Source of the DNA: Synechococcus sp. BIOS-E4-1
Lineage (GTDB): Bacteria; Cyanobacteriota; Cyanobacteriia; PCC-6307; Cyanobiaceae
Reading direction: 5' to 3'
Assembly: GCF_014279995.1 (NCBI RefSeq)
Contig: NZ_CP047935.1
Coordinates: 2,935,494 to 2,999,493, forward strand
Length of the DNA stretch: 64,000 bases
The position numbers and the translations under genes are program-made. Shown here piece after piece: positions 8,609 through 16,891 of this stretch. Position 1 is the stretch's first letter; every line of letters begins with the position of its first letter. The notes beneath the pieces were generated by a model that saw nothing but the letters and a program-made list of their open reading frames with translations, was not told where the DNA came from and did not search any database.

Positions 8609-9130
8609 GTGCCACGCAGCAACCGCAACGACAACTTCATCGACAAGAGCTTCACGGTCATGGCCGACCTGATTGTGAAGCTGCTGCCGATCAATGCCCG
8701 GGCCAAGGAGGCCTACGTGTATTACCGCGACGGACTGTCTGCTCAGAACGACGGTGATTACGCCGAAGCTCTCGAAAACTATGAAGAGAGCCTGAAGCTT
8801 GAGGAGAACCCGATCGATCGCGGAGAAACCCTCAAGAACATGGCGATCATCTACATGAGCAATGGCGAAGAAGACAGGGCAATCGAGACCTATCAACAGG
8901 CTCTGGATGAAAACCCCAAACAGCCCTCCTGTCTCAAAAACATGGGGCTGATCTACGAGAAGCGCGGCCGGATTGCCGAGGAAGAGGGTCGGCGTGATGA
9001 AGCAGACGTGTGGCTAGACAAAGCCGCTGAAGCCTGGACTCAGGCGGTGCGACTGAATCCAGGGGGGTATCTGGACATCGAGAACTGGCTCAAATCCAGC
9101 GGCCGCAGCAACGTGGACGTCTACTTCTGA
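8609..9130 (+). CDS. ycf3: Photosystem I assembly protein Ycf3
   Basis: A 173-residue TPR protein required for assembling PSI at the thylakoid membrane. The conserved N-terminus ([15 protein letters not shown]) and three TPR units (around [37 protein letters not shown], and [16 protein letters not shown]) identify it, as does the ending GYLDIENWL. The start is GTG at 8609, needed to keep the conserved PRSNRNDNF beginning. Divergent from the copper ATPase, convergent with radA. Confidence 0.96.
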   Translation: MPRSNRNDNFIDKSFTVMADLIVKLLPINARAKEAYVYYRDGLSAQNDGDYAEALENYEESLKLEENPIDRGETLKNMAIIYMSNGEEDRAIETYQQALDENPKQPSCLKNMGLIYEKRGRIAEEEGRRDEADVWLDKAAEAWTQAVRLNPGGYLDIENWLKSSGRSNVDVYF

Positions 9131-9144
9131 GGCATCACAGCGAC

Positions 9145-10542
9145 TCAGGTCTCGCCATCCTCGGGGTTCACACCTAGCCCCAGCACGAGGGCTTCGGTGA
9201 TGGATCCCGCCTCCAGCAGTTCCAGATCGAGGCCAGACGCGATCGGACCCAGTCCGCTTCCCCGCGGCACGACCGCACGTCTGAATCCAAGACGCACAGC
9301 CTCCTGCAATCGCAACTCCAACTGTCCTACCGGTCGAAGCTGACCGCCCAGACCAAGTTCCCCGAGCAGGACAGTACCGACCGGCAGAGTCAGGTCCCTG
9401 AAACTGGCCACCACTGCCGCCGCCACTCCCAGATCTGCCGCGGGCTCCTCCACATCCAGGCCACCAGCCACGGCCAGATAGCAATCGAACCGCGAGAGTG
9501 GCAAGCCCATGTGCTTTTCCAGCACAGCCAGGATCTGATGCAGGCGGTTCACGGCGATGCCGGTGGCGGTCCGACGAGGGCTCGCATAGCTGGTGGAGCT
9601 CACCAGGGCTTGCAGGTCAACCACCAGTGGCCGGGTGCCTTCACAGGCAACGATCGTTGCCACCCCATTGGCCCGCTCTCCACTGAGGAACAACTCACTG
9701 GGATTGCCGACCTCCTCGAGGCCCTGACCACGCATCTCAAAGACCCCCAGCTCGTGGGTGGCCCCGAACCGGTTCTTGACAGCCCGAAGCAGGCGATGGC
9801 TGGCGAAGCGGTCGCCCTCGAAGGTGAGCACCGCATCCACAAGGTGTTCAAGCACCTTGGGTCCGGCCAGCGCGCCTTCCTTTGTGACGTGTCCCACAAG
9901 CAGCAGCGCGGTGTTCTGACGCTTCGCCAGTCTCTGCAGAGCCGCAGCACATTCCCTCACTTGAGCGACAGAACCAGGTGCACTGGAGAGTTCGGCGTCG
10001 TGCAAGGCCTGAATGCTGTCGATGATGGCCACATCTGGCCTCAGAGCCTCGAGTTCCTCCAGCACCAGCTCGAGATCCGTCTCCGCCAGCAGCTGCAGAT
10101 CACTGCTGTCAGCAGTGAGCCGCTGCCAGCGCAGCTTCACCTGCTGCGCAGATTCCTCGGCGCTCACGTAGAGCACCACACGATCCCGCGCAATGGCCGA
10201 CGCACTCTGCAGCAGCAGTGTGCTCTTGCCGATACCAGGATCACCCCCAACCAGCACCAGCGATCCAGGGACCAGTCCCCCGCCAAGAACCCGGTTGAGC
10301 TCCCCGTAACCACTGCCGATGCGCTGAAGGGGCTGATCGCCGAGGGATGCCATCGACGTGGAACGACGCGCCTTCGGTGCCGCTGAGGGATCGCCCCCGG
10401 AGCGACGGCGGCGGCCGTCGTCCTTGGGTGCCGATTGCTCCACCAGAGAATTCCAGCTACCGCAGCTGCTACACCGCCCAAAGAACTGCCGTGTCTGGGC
10501 ACCACAGCTCTGACAGACGTAAAAATTGGCCGATCGGGGCAC
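9145..10542 (-). CDS. radA: DNA repair protein RadA
   Basis: A RecA-like ATPase that processes recombination intermediates. The 465 residues are full length. There is an N-terminal zinc finger (Cys10, Cys13, Cys24, Cys27), Walker A GGDPGIGKST near residue 100, the RadA-specific KNRFG motif, and a C-terminal Lon-like domain that begins after the ASPRRTATG stretch. It is divergent from rpaB with a 90-base gap. Confidence 0.96.
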   Translation of the reverse strand: MPRSANFYVCQSCGAQTRQFFGRCSSCGSWNSLVEQSAPKDDGRRRRSGGDPSAAPKARRSTSMASLGDQPLQRIGSGYGELNRVLGGGLVPGSLVLVGGDPGIGKSTLLLQSASAIARDRVVLYVSAEESAQQVKLRWQRLTADSSDLQLLAETDLELVLEELEALRPDVAIIDSIQALHDAELSSAPGSVAQVRECAAALQRLAKRQNTALLLVGHVTKEGALAGPKVLEHLVDAVLTFEGDRFASHRLLRAVKNRFGATHELGVFEMRGQGLEEVGNPSELFLSGERANGVATIVACEGTRPLVVDLQALVSSTSYASPRRTATGIAVNRLHQILAVLEKHMGLPLSRFDCYLAVAGGLDVEEPAADLGVAAAVVASFRDLTLPVGTVLLGELGLGGQLRPVGQLELRLQEAVRLGFRRAVVPRGSGLGPIASGLDLELLEAGSITEALVLGLGVNPEDGET

Positions 10543-10632
10543 GTCGAATGATGAAGAAAGTTGGCGCTACGTGAACGACTGAACCCGCTAATCACCTATT
10601 TGTGAGCACTATCTTCGCTCCTTGCCGGCGAT

Positions 10633-11385
10633 ATGACGGCCTCAGCACCCTCCACCTCCAAGGAAACCATCCTCGTGGTGGATGACGAGGCCAGCATCCG
10701 CAGGATCCTCGAAACCCGCCTCTCGATGATCGGGTACAACGTCGTCACTGCCTGCGACGGGACCGAAGCCCTGGAAAGCTTCCAGGAATGCAACCCGGAT
10801 CTGGTCGTGCTCGACGTGATGATGCCGAAGCTGGATGGCTACGGGGTCTGTCAGGAACTGCGCAAGGAGTCGGATGTTCCGATTGTGATGCTTACAGCGC
10901 TGGGCGATGTCGCTGACCGGATCACCGGTCTGGAGCTCGGAGCGGACGACTATGTGATCAAACCCTTCAGTCCGAAGGAGCTTGAGGCGCGGATCCGCTG
11001 CGTTTTGCGCCGCGTGGAAAAAGAGCACGCTGCCGGCATCCCCAACTCCGGAGTGATCCAGGTCTCAGACCTGAAGATCGACACCAACAAGCGGCAGGTG
11101 TTCCGCAACGACGAGCGGATCCGTCTCACCGGGATGGAATTCAGTCTGCTTGAACTGCTTGTGAGCCGATCGGGCGAACCGTTCAGCCGCGGTGAGATCC
11201 TGAAGGAGGTGTGGGGTTACACCCCTGAACGCCACGTCGACACCCGGGTCGTGGATGTTCATATCTCACGTCTTCGTTCCAAATTGGAAGACGACCCGGC
11301 CAACCCCGAGCTGATCCTCACCGCTCGCGGCACCGGTTACCTGTTCCAGCGCATCATCGATTCTGTTGCCTCCGAAGGATCCTGA
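10633..11385 (+). CDS. rpaB: Response regulator RpaB (Ycf27)
   Basis: The essential OmpR-type regulator of high-light and redox genes in cyanobacteria, which binds HLR1 sites and is the usual target of the NblS kinase. The 250 residues have a receiver domain with Asp61 as phospho-acceptor (VVLDVMMPKLDGYG) and a winged helix (RLTGMEFSLLELLVSRSGEPFSR near 175, ending GTGYLFQRI). Conservation with other RpaB proteins is very high. It overlaps the start of plsX, so it may be co-transcribed with the lipid genes. Note that rpaA lies 6 kb upstream. Confidence 0.97.
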   Translation: MTASAPSTSKETILVVDDEASIRRILETRLSMIGYNVVTACDGTEALESFQECNPDLVVLDVMMPKLDGYGVCQELRKESDVPIVMLTALGDVADRITGLELGADDYVIKPFSPKELEARIRCVLRRVEKEHAAGIPNSGVIQVSDLKIDTNKRQVFRNDERIRLTGMEFSLLELLVSRSGEPFSRGEILKEVWGYTPERHVDTRVVDVHISRLRSKLEDDPANPELILTARGTGYLFQRIIDSVASEGS

Positions 11386-12706
11386 CCTCACCCCGGACGC
11401 TGCGCCGAGGATCAAAGCCCGCCGATCCAAGGCTGTTCGACGCCTTGTGATTTGGTATCGGCGCAATGCTGCAGTGACCAGCCTGGTTGACACCGCAACG
11501 ACTTCAGCCAATGCGGCCGGCAATGTGGCAGGTTCCGTCACCTCAATGGCGGGAACTGTGGTGAACAGTGCCGGAAGCATGGCCGGCTCCGTTCTCCAAC
11601 CCGTGATGGATCCGCTCCGGCGCCTTCAGGGCGGGGTCCCCGGCGAGGAACTCGAAATCGATGACCGTGACCGCGTCTGGGTGGCCGTCGACGGAATGGG
11701 AGGTGACAACGCGCCCGTTCCGATTCTGGAGGGATGCCTCCAGGCCATCGAACGGCTGGCCGTGAAAATCCGCTTCGTCGGCGAAACGGACCGGGTGCTG
11801 GAAGCCGCCTCTACAGCAGGACTGGCTGAAGCATTGAATGCGGCGATCGATACAGGACTGCTGGAACTGATCACCAGCGGCCCCTCCGTGGAAATGCATG
11901 AGGAGGCCACGGTGGTGCGACGCAAACGCGACGCCAGCATCAACGTGGCCATGGATCTGGTGAAGCGAGGCGAGGCCCAGGCCGTTTACTCAGCAGGCAA
12001 CTCCGGGGCTGTCATGGCTTCAGCCATCTTCCGACTGGGACGACTGGCCGGCATCGACCGACCCGCCATCGGTGCCCTGTTTCCCACCAAAGATCCCGGC
12101 CAGCCAGTGCTGGTTCTCGACGTGGGCGCCAACATGGATTGCAAGCCCTCCTATCTGCACCAATTCGCCCTGCTGGGAGACATCTACTGCAGGGATGTGC
12201 TGCAGGTGAGCCAACCCAGGATCGGACTGCTCAACATCGGCGAGGAGGAATGCAAGGGCAACGATCTTTCCGTTCGCACCCATGAGCTGCTCATCGAGGA
12301 ATCACTTCTGCACTTCGCCGGCAACTGTGAGGGGCGTGATGTGCTGTCGGGTGAGTTCGATGTGGTGGTCTGTGATGGCTTTACCGGCAATGTCCTGCTG
12401 AAGTTCCTTGAATCCGTCGGCAGTGTGCTGCTTGGTGTGCTCAGAGCCGAACTGCCACGTGGGCGTCGAGGCAAGGTGGGTTCCGCCTTCCTGCGCAGCA
12501 ACCTCAAGCGCATCAAGAAGCGGTTGGATCACGCCGAACATGGCGGAGCACTGCTTCTGGGCGTGAATGGCATCTGCGTGATCGGCCACGGCAGCAGCAA
12601 AGCCTTGTCAGTGGTCAGTGCCTTGCGGCTGGCCCATTCCGCCGCCAGTCATGGTGTGATGGACCATCTTGCCCAGCTTGGGGCCAAAGCCACCTCCCGG
12701 GCTTAA
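11366..12706 (+). CDS. plsX: Phosphate acyltransferase PlsX with long N-terminal extension
   Basis: PlsX makes acyl-phosphate from acyl-ACP for phospholipid synthesis. The enzyme core begins near residue 104 (VWVAVDGMGGDNAP) and continues through ANMDCKP and the C-terminal VIGHGSS motif. Before it are about 100 extra residues rich in Ala, Gly, Ser, Val and Thr with a repeating pattern (NVAGSVTSMAG, SAGSMAGSV) that could form an amphipathic helix. The start shown is TTG inside the end of rpaB; GTG codons at about 11446 and 11473 are alternatives that would keep part of the extension. Followed by fabH, fabD and plsC, a standard lipid cluster. Confidence 0.9.
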   Translation: MPPKDPDLTPDAAPRIKARRSKAVRRLVIWYRRNAAVTSLVDTATTSANAAGNVAGSVTSMAGTVVNSAGSMAGSVLQPVMDPLRRLQGGVPGEELEIDDRDRVWVAVDGMGGDNAPVPILEGCLQAIERLAVKIRFVGETDRVLEAASTAGLAEALNAAIDTGLLELITSGPSVEMHEEATVVRRKRDASINVAMDLVKRGEAQAVYSAGNSGAVMASAIFRLGRLAGIDRPAIGALFPTKDPGQPVLVLDVGANMDCKPSYLHQFALLGDIYCRDVLQVSQPRIGLLNIGEEECKGNDLSVRTHELLIEESLLHFAGNCEGRDVLSGEFDVVVCDGFTGNVLLKFLESVGSVLLGVLRAELPRGRRGKVGSAFLRSNLKRIKKRLDHAEHGGALLLGVNGICVIGHGSSKALSVVSALRLAHSAASHGVMDHLAQLGAKATSRA

Positions 12707-12830
12707 GCAGCCAGCAGGCTTCAACAGAGCGGAACTCGGCAGTCACAACTCGACTCGCAGAACTGAGGGTCTGATCAACCCCCTTGCCTGACAGGCGTTC
12801 TGGCGGACTGTGATTGACTGACGCCACTGC

Positions 12831-13856
12831 TTGGACCCTCTTTTGGCTGGAGCATCACCGCACTCTCGAGGCGTCGCTCTGGTCGGCAGCGGCAGCGCCC
12901 AGGCAGCCCAGGTGATCACAAACAACCAGCTGGGTCTGCGAGTGGAGACCAGCGATGAATGGATCCGCAGCCGCACAGGTATTTCCACTCGACGGGTGAG
13001 CAGCCCCGATCAGAGCCTGAACGACCTTGCCGCTGAAGCCGGCCGATCTGCTCTGGACATGGCCGGATGGTCCGCCGACAGCCTCGACTTGGTGTTGCTG
13101 GCGACCTCAACTCCGGATGATCTGTTTGGCTCAGCGCCAGCAGTGCAGGCCAGGCTTGGGGCTTCGAATGCCGTGGCGTTTGATCTCACAGCCGCCTGCA
13201 GCGGCTTTTTGTTTTCGCTGGTGACGGCCGCTCAGTACCTGCGCACAGGAGCCATGCGACGGGCGCTTGTGATCGGCGCCGACCAGCTGAGCCGTTTCGT
13301 GGACTGGGATGACCGACGCAGCTGTGTGCTGTTCGGCGATGGAGCCGGAGCTGTCGCCCTTGAAGCTGCCGACAACGATGGACTCCTGGGGTTTCTGTTG
13401 CGCAGTGATGGAGCACGCGGTGGAGTACTCAACCTGCCTGCACTCGACAGCGATAAACCCCTGGCTGCCGATACACGCCATCGACAGGGTGGCTACCGAC
13501 CGATCGAGATGAACGGTCAGGAGGTGTACAAGTTCGCCGTGCGTGAAGTCCCGGCGGTCCTGCAATGCCTGCTTGAACGCTGTGAGATTGGCCCGGAGGC
13601 CATCGACTGGCTGCTGCTGCATCAAGCCAATCAGCGCATCCTGGATGCCGTTGCCGATCGCTTTGCGATTCCCAGGGCCAAGGTGCTGAGCAACCTGGCG
13701 CACTACGGCAACACCTCAGCGGCAACCATCCCTCTGGTTCTGGATGAAGCAGTGCGGGGTGGCCAAATCCGGCCTGGACAGCTGCTGGCAAGCAGTGGTT
13801 TTGGAGCTGGTCTGAGCTGGGGAGCCGCCCTGTTCCGCTGGCAGGGTCCCGCTTAG
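12831..13856 (+). CDS. fabH: Beta-ketoacyl-ACP synthase III
   Basis: Starts fatty-acid synthesis by condensing acetyl-CoA with malonyl-ACP. The catalytic triad is visible: Cys in DLTAACSGFLFS, His in HQANQRI, and Asn in HYGNTSAAT. The N-terminus has the family's DEWIRSRTGI. Length is about 341 residues from a TTG at 12831; a TTG at 12843 is equally plausible and no ATG is available. It lies 124 bases after plsX and 27 before fabD. Confidence 0.95.
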   Translation: MDPLLAGASPHSRGVALVGSGSAQAAQVITNNQLGLRVETSDEWIRSRTGISTRRVSSPDQSLNDLAAEAGRSALDMAGWSADSLDLVLLATSTPDDLFGSAPAVQARLGASNAVAFDLTAACSGFLFSLVTAAQYLRTGAMRRALVIGADQLSRFVDWDDRRSCVLFGDGAGAVALEAADNDGLLGFLLRSDGARGGVLNLPALDSDKPLAADTRHRQGGYRPIEMNGQEVYKFAVREVPAVLQCLLERCEIGPEAIDWLLLHQANQRILDAVADRFAIPRAKVLSNLAHYGNTSAATIPLVLDEAVRGGQIRPGQLLASSGFGAGLSWGAALFRWQGPA

Positions 13857-13883
13857 GCTCCCAGCACCGTTGCGCCACTGTGA

Positions 13884-14780
13884 ATGTCGATCGCCTGGGT
13901 GTTCCCCGGACAGGGATCTCAGAAAAACGGCATGGCCGAGCCCGTCCTCAGCTTGCCTGGCGCGGAGGAACGCTTCGCTCTGGCTTCGAACCTGCTCGGC
14001 AGGGACCTGCTCTCGATCTGCAGAGGTGAGGGAGCAGAGACGAGCGGCCTCTCCAACCTGAACGACACCCGGAACACGCAGCCGGCCCTGTTTGCAGTGG
14101 AATCGCTGATTGTCGATGAGTTGTTGCGTCAGGGCAGGCAACCCGAACTGGTGGCCGGGCACAGCCTTGGCGAACTAGTGGCTCTCTATGCGGCTGGTGT
14201 ATTTGATGCAGCGACGGGCCTGGAGCTCATGCAACGCCGATCAGAGCTCATGGCCAGCGCAGGGGGAGGAGCGATGACGGCAGTGATCGGTTTCGATCGC
14301 AGCCAACTGGAAACCCTTGTGAATGCCACTGAGGGGGTGGTGATTGCCAATGACAACAGCGATGCCCAGGTGGTGCTGTCAGGACGTCCAGAGGCTGTGA
14401 ACGAGCTGAGCCAAGCACTGACCTGCAAGCGGGCCATTCCCCTTGCCGTCTCAGGTGCCTTCCATTCCCCCTTCATGGCGAAGGCGGCAGAGGCCTTCGC
14501 CTCCCATCTCGACGGGGTGGCTTTCGAAGACGCACGCTTCCCGGTCTTCAGCAACACCGACCCCACCCCCAGCCGCGATGCCGGTGAGCTGAAGCAACGA
14601 CTGCGTCGCCAAATGACCACTGGCGTGCGCTGGCGAGAAACGATGGCGGCAATGACCTCTTCCGGTGTGGACACCATGGTTGAAATCGGTCCTGGAAATG
14701 TGCTCAGCGGTCTGGCCAAACGTGCGATGAAAGGGGTCACCACCTCGCAGCTGGCGAGCGCTGGCGACCTGGGTCTGTGA
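13884..14780 (+). CDS. fabD: Malonyl-CoA:ACP transacylase
   Basis: Loads malonyl groups onto ACP for fatty-acid elongation. The 298 residues begin MSIAWVFPGQGSQ (oxyanion GQGSQ). The nucleophile elbow is GHSLGE near residue 93, and the catalytic His lies in SGAFHSPFM. It overlaps plsC by four bases (GTGA), showing translational coupling. Confidence 0.96.
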   Translation: MSIAWVFPGQGSQKNGMAEPVLSLPGAEERFALASNLLGRDLLSICRGEGAETSGLSNLNDTRNTQPALFAVESLIVDELLRQGRQPELVAGHSLGELVALYAAGVFDAATGLELMQRRSELMASAGGGAMTAVIGFDRSQLETLVNATEGVVIANDNSDAQVVLSGRPEAVNELSQALTCKRAIPLAVSGAFHSPFMAKAAEAFASHLDGVAFEDARFPVFSNTDPTPSRDAGELKQRLRRQMTTGVRWRETMAAMTSSGVDTMVEIGPGNVLSGLAKRAMKGVTTSQLASAGDLGL

Positions 14781-15445
14781 ATGTGAGCAGCAACCTTGCA
14801 ACCAACGCCAGCGGCCTGCAGCCACTGAAGACGCCGCGTCCAAGCCTCACTTACAGGCTGGTCAGTGGCCTGCTGGTGTTTCCGGTGTTCAGGATGCTGT
14901 TCCGAGGACGCACCCGCGGCAACATCAACGTGCCGATGGAAGGCCCCCTTGTTGTTGTGGCCAACCATGGGTCCCATCTCGATCCACCCTTGCTCGGCCA
15001 TGCCCTTGGGCGACCGGTGTCGTTCATGGCCAAAGCCGAGCTGTTCCGCATCCCTGTCCTGGGCCATGTGATCCGGGCCTGCGGCGCCTATCCGGTGAAG
15101 CGTGGTGCGAGCGATCGTGAAGCGATCCGGACCGCCACGGCAAGACTCAATGAAGGCTGGGCCATCGGCGTCTTTCTCGATGGAACCCGGCAGTCTGACG
15201 GACGCGTGAACCAACCCATGCCGGGCGCAGCGCTTCTGGCGGCGAGATCAGGAGCCCCACTGCTGCCAGTCGCCATTCTCAACAGCCACAGAGCCCTTGG
15301 CATGGGTCGCAATCTGCCGCGACTGGTGAAGCTTGAAATGCGAATTGGCGAACCCGTTCCCGCACCAAGCAGCAGACGCAAACCAGACCTGGAAGCAGCC
15401 ACACGCGAACTCCAGAGACGCATCAACGCCCTGCTTGATTATTGA
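14777..15445 (+). CDS. plsC: 1-acyl-sn-glycerol-3-phosphate acyltransferase
   Basis: Adds the second acyl chain to make phosphatidic acid at the membrane. The 222 residues contain the NHGSHLDP box (family NHxxxxD), the following block around VSFMAKAELF, and the substrate-binding GTRQSDG and PVAILNS blocks. The start is GTG at 14777 inside the fabD stop. Last gene of the plsX-fabH-fabD-plsC run; it overlaps the convergent DUF218 gene by seven bases. Confidence 0.93.
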   Translation: MNVSSNLATNASGLQPLKTPRPSLTYRLVSGLLVFPVFRMLFRGRTRGNINVPMEGPLVVVANHGSHLDPPLLGHALGRPVSFMAKAELFRIPVLGHVIRACGAYPVKRGASDREAIRTATARLNEGWAIGVFLDGTRQSDGRVNQPMPGAALLAARSGAPLLPVAILNSHRALGMGRNLPRLVKLEMRIGEPVPAPSSRRKPDLEAATRELQRRINALLDY

Positions 15446-16026
15446 GCGCTGAACAGCTGAGGCCAGTTCCTGCGAGCCCAGGGCTTCAAATCACGACCAG
15501 TGATCACCCAGGCAGCAGCACGCAATCCATCTCCAAAACGCTTGCCGAGGCCTTCATCACGGCATTTGGGCTGACAGCTGACGGGAACGCCCGTGAGCCG
15601 GATTCCACGGCTGCCGGCAACGATTCCGCCGACAGCCATTGCCCGGGGCAGATGGTCTTCGCTTGTGACCAAGAGCAGATGATGCACCCCGTCTCGCTCA
15701 AGTTCATCCACCAATGACGTGAAGTTCCCAAGCGTGTCCTCAGCCCTGTAATCCAGTCGAACCCTGTCCTGCGTGAGACCGGCATCACGCACCAGGGACT
15801 GGGCGTATTCAGGATTGGTTCCCCCGCTCACGACCAGAGGCAGGTTCATGCGACGGGCGAGATGCAGACCCATGCGCTCTCGATCAGCATCGCCTCCGAG
15901 AACGAGAATGCGCTGGGGCTGATGATTGGTGAGAGCAGCTTCCACGTAGGGGCGCAGGGGACCCCCCACAGCGGCTCCGGCCACAACCGCAGCACAGAGA
16001 AGCAGCAGGCGACCACCCAACGCCAT
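15439..16026 (-). CDS. DUF218 / YdcF-SanA-like membrane-anchored protein
   Basis: Begins with a hydrophobic N-terminal helix (about residues 4-21), then a DUF218 domain: ILVLGGDADRER, a VVSGGT motif, and a SEDHLPRAM block, typical of YdcF/ElyC/SanA proteins linked to envelope functions. The exact reaction is unknown. The frame is open to 16104, but the ATG at 16026 overlaps the tsaB stop by one base (TGATG) and gives a clean signal-anchor start of about 195 residues, so I chose it. Confidence 0.82.
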   Translation of the reverse strand: MALGGRLLLLCAAVVAGAAVGGPLRPYVEAALTNHQPQRILVLGGDADRERMGLHLARRMNLPLVVSGGTNPEYAQSLVRDAGLTQDRVRLDYRAEDTLGNFTSLVDELERDGVHHLLLVTSEDHLPRAMAVGGIVAGSRGIRLTGVPVSCQPKCRDEGLGKRFGDGLRAAAWVITGRDLKPWARRNWPQLFSAQ

Positions 16027-16643
16027 CAGACTGGCCCCACAGGCGAGGTGGGATAGATCGGGAGGACCGAATCCCATGGGCCTGGGAGATCGCGCTGATG
16101 ACACTCATGGCAACAGCGCAACAGCTGCAGCACATCCGCAGGCACATCCACGGCCATCGCAACAGCTGGTGCAGGCTGATCGCCATTGCTGAGCAAGCGA
16201 GGGGATTCCAGTTCCTCCACCTCTGTGTTCGCAATCCTGTAGCGGCCGGCGACCTTCCCTCTGCGGGGAAGGGTCTGCACAATTGAGAACGGCTTGTCCC
16301 GCTGCGGCTTCGGCAGCTGTTTGCGCAGCCTGGGAGCCATCAAGGCGAAGCTGCTCACTCCATGCAGGGGCGCACCTAACTGCTGAGCCAGCGTGCGGGC
16401 CAGCACAACGGTGAGACGGGTTCCCGTGAACCCGCCTGGTCCCGTAGCCACGGCAAGCCTGCTGATGTCTGCCCACTGATCAGCGGGAAGGAGCTGCTGA
16501 AGCGAAATCACCAGCTCATTGGTGAGAGCTCGTCCAAGCGAACGACAGATCACGCGGGCTTCCTGCATAGGGGCTTCTGCGCCCACCAGTGCGATCCCAA
16601 GAGTTTCTGTGGAGCTGTGCAGAGCGAGCAGCCAGCCGCTCAT
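16026..16643 (-). CDS. tsaB: tRNA threonylcarbamoyladenosine protein TsaB
   Basis: A scaffold partner of TsaD in making t6A37 on ANN-decoding tRNAs. The 205 residues show the YeaZ fold signatures LALHSSTETLGIAL at the start and VATGPGGFTGTRL near residue 68. It overlaps ycf34 by four bases and the DUF218 gene by one, so the order ycf34-tsaB-DUF218 forms a coupled unit. Confidence 0.92.
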   Translation of the reverse strand: MSGWLLALHSSTETLGIALVGAEAPMQEARVICRSLGRALTNELVISLQQLLPADQWADISRLAVATGPGGFTGTRLTVVLARTLAQQLGAPLHGVSSFALMAPRLRKQLPKPQRDKPFSIVQTLPRRGKVAGRYRIANTEVEELESPRLLSNGDQPAPAVAMAVDVPADVLQLLRCCHECHQRDLPGPWDSVLPIYPTSPVGPV

Positions 16644-16891
16644 GTAGGAACCTCCTCACCGGGCCGGAGTCGACTCCAACGACCTCGATCCAGTTGAAAT
16701 GATCCACAGCCGCGCACATCCCATTCCACACCAACCTGCCCGGCCGGCAGGTCCATCACGCTGATGTGGATTCGAGGATCAGCAGGCTTCAGATCAGGAG
16801 TCTCGGCGAGATGAGGAGCTCCATGCTGTCGCTCCACAGCGTGATAGGCCTGACAGCGGTCCACCCAGCGGCAGTCCACACAGATGCACAT
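16640..16891 (-). CDS. ycf34: Ycf34, small cysteine-containing cyanobacterial protein
   Basis: An 83-residue protein with a conserved start (MCICVDCRWVDRC) carrying four Cys (2, 4, 7, 13), and one more Cys in RGCGSF. The Synechocystis homologue has been described as binding an iron-sulfur cluster and affecting photosynthetic electron flow. The frame is open further upstream, but only the ATG at 16891 gives the family start. Its first bases overlap the 5' end proposed for the divergent CCA-enzyme gene. Confidence 0.9.
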   Translation of the reverse strand: MCICVDCRWVDRCQAYHAVERQHGAPHLAETPDLKPADPRIHISVMDLPAGQVGVEWDVRGCGSFQLDRGRWSRLRPGEEVPT

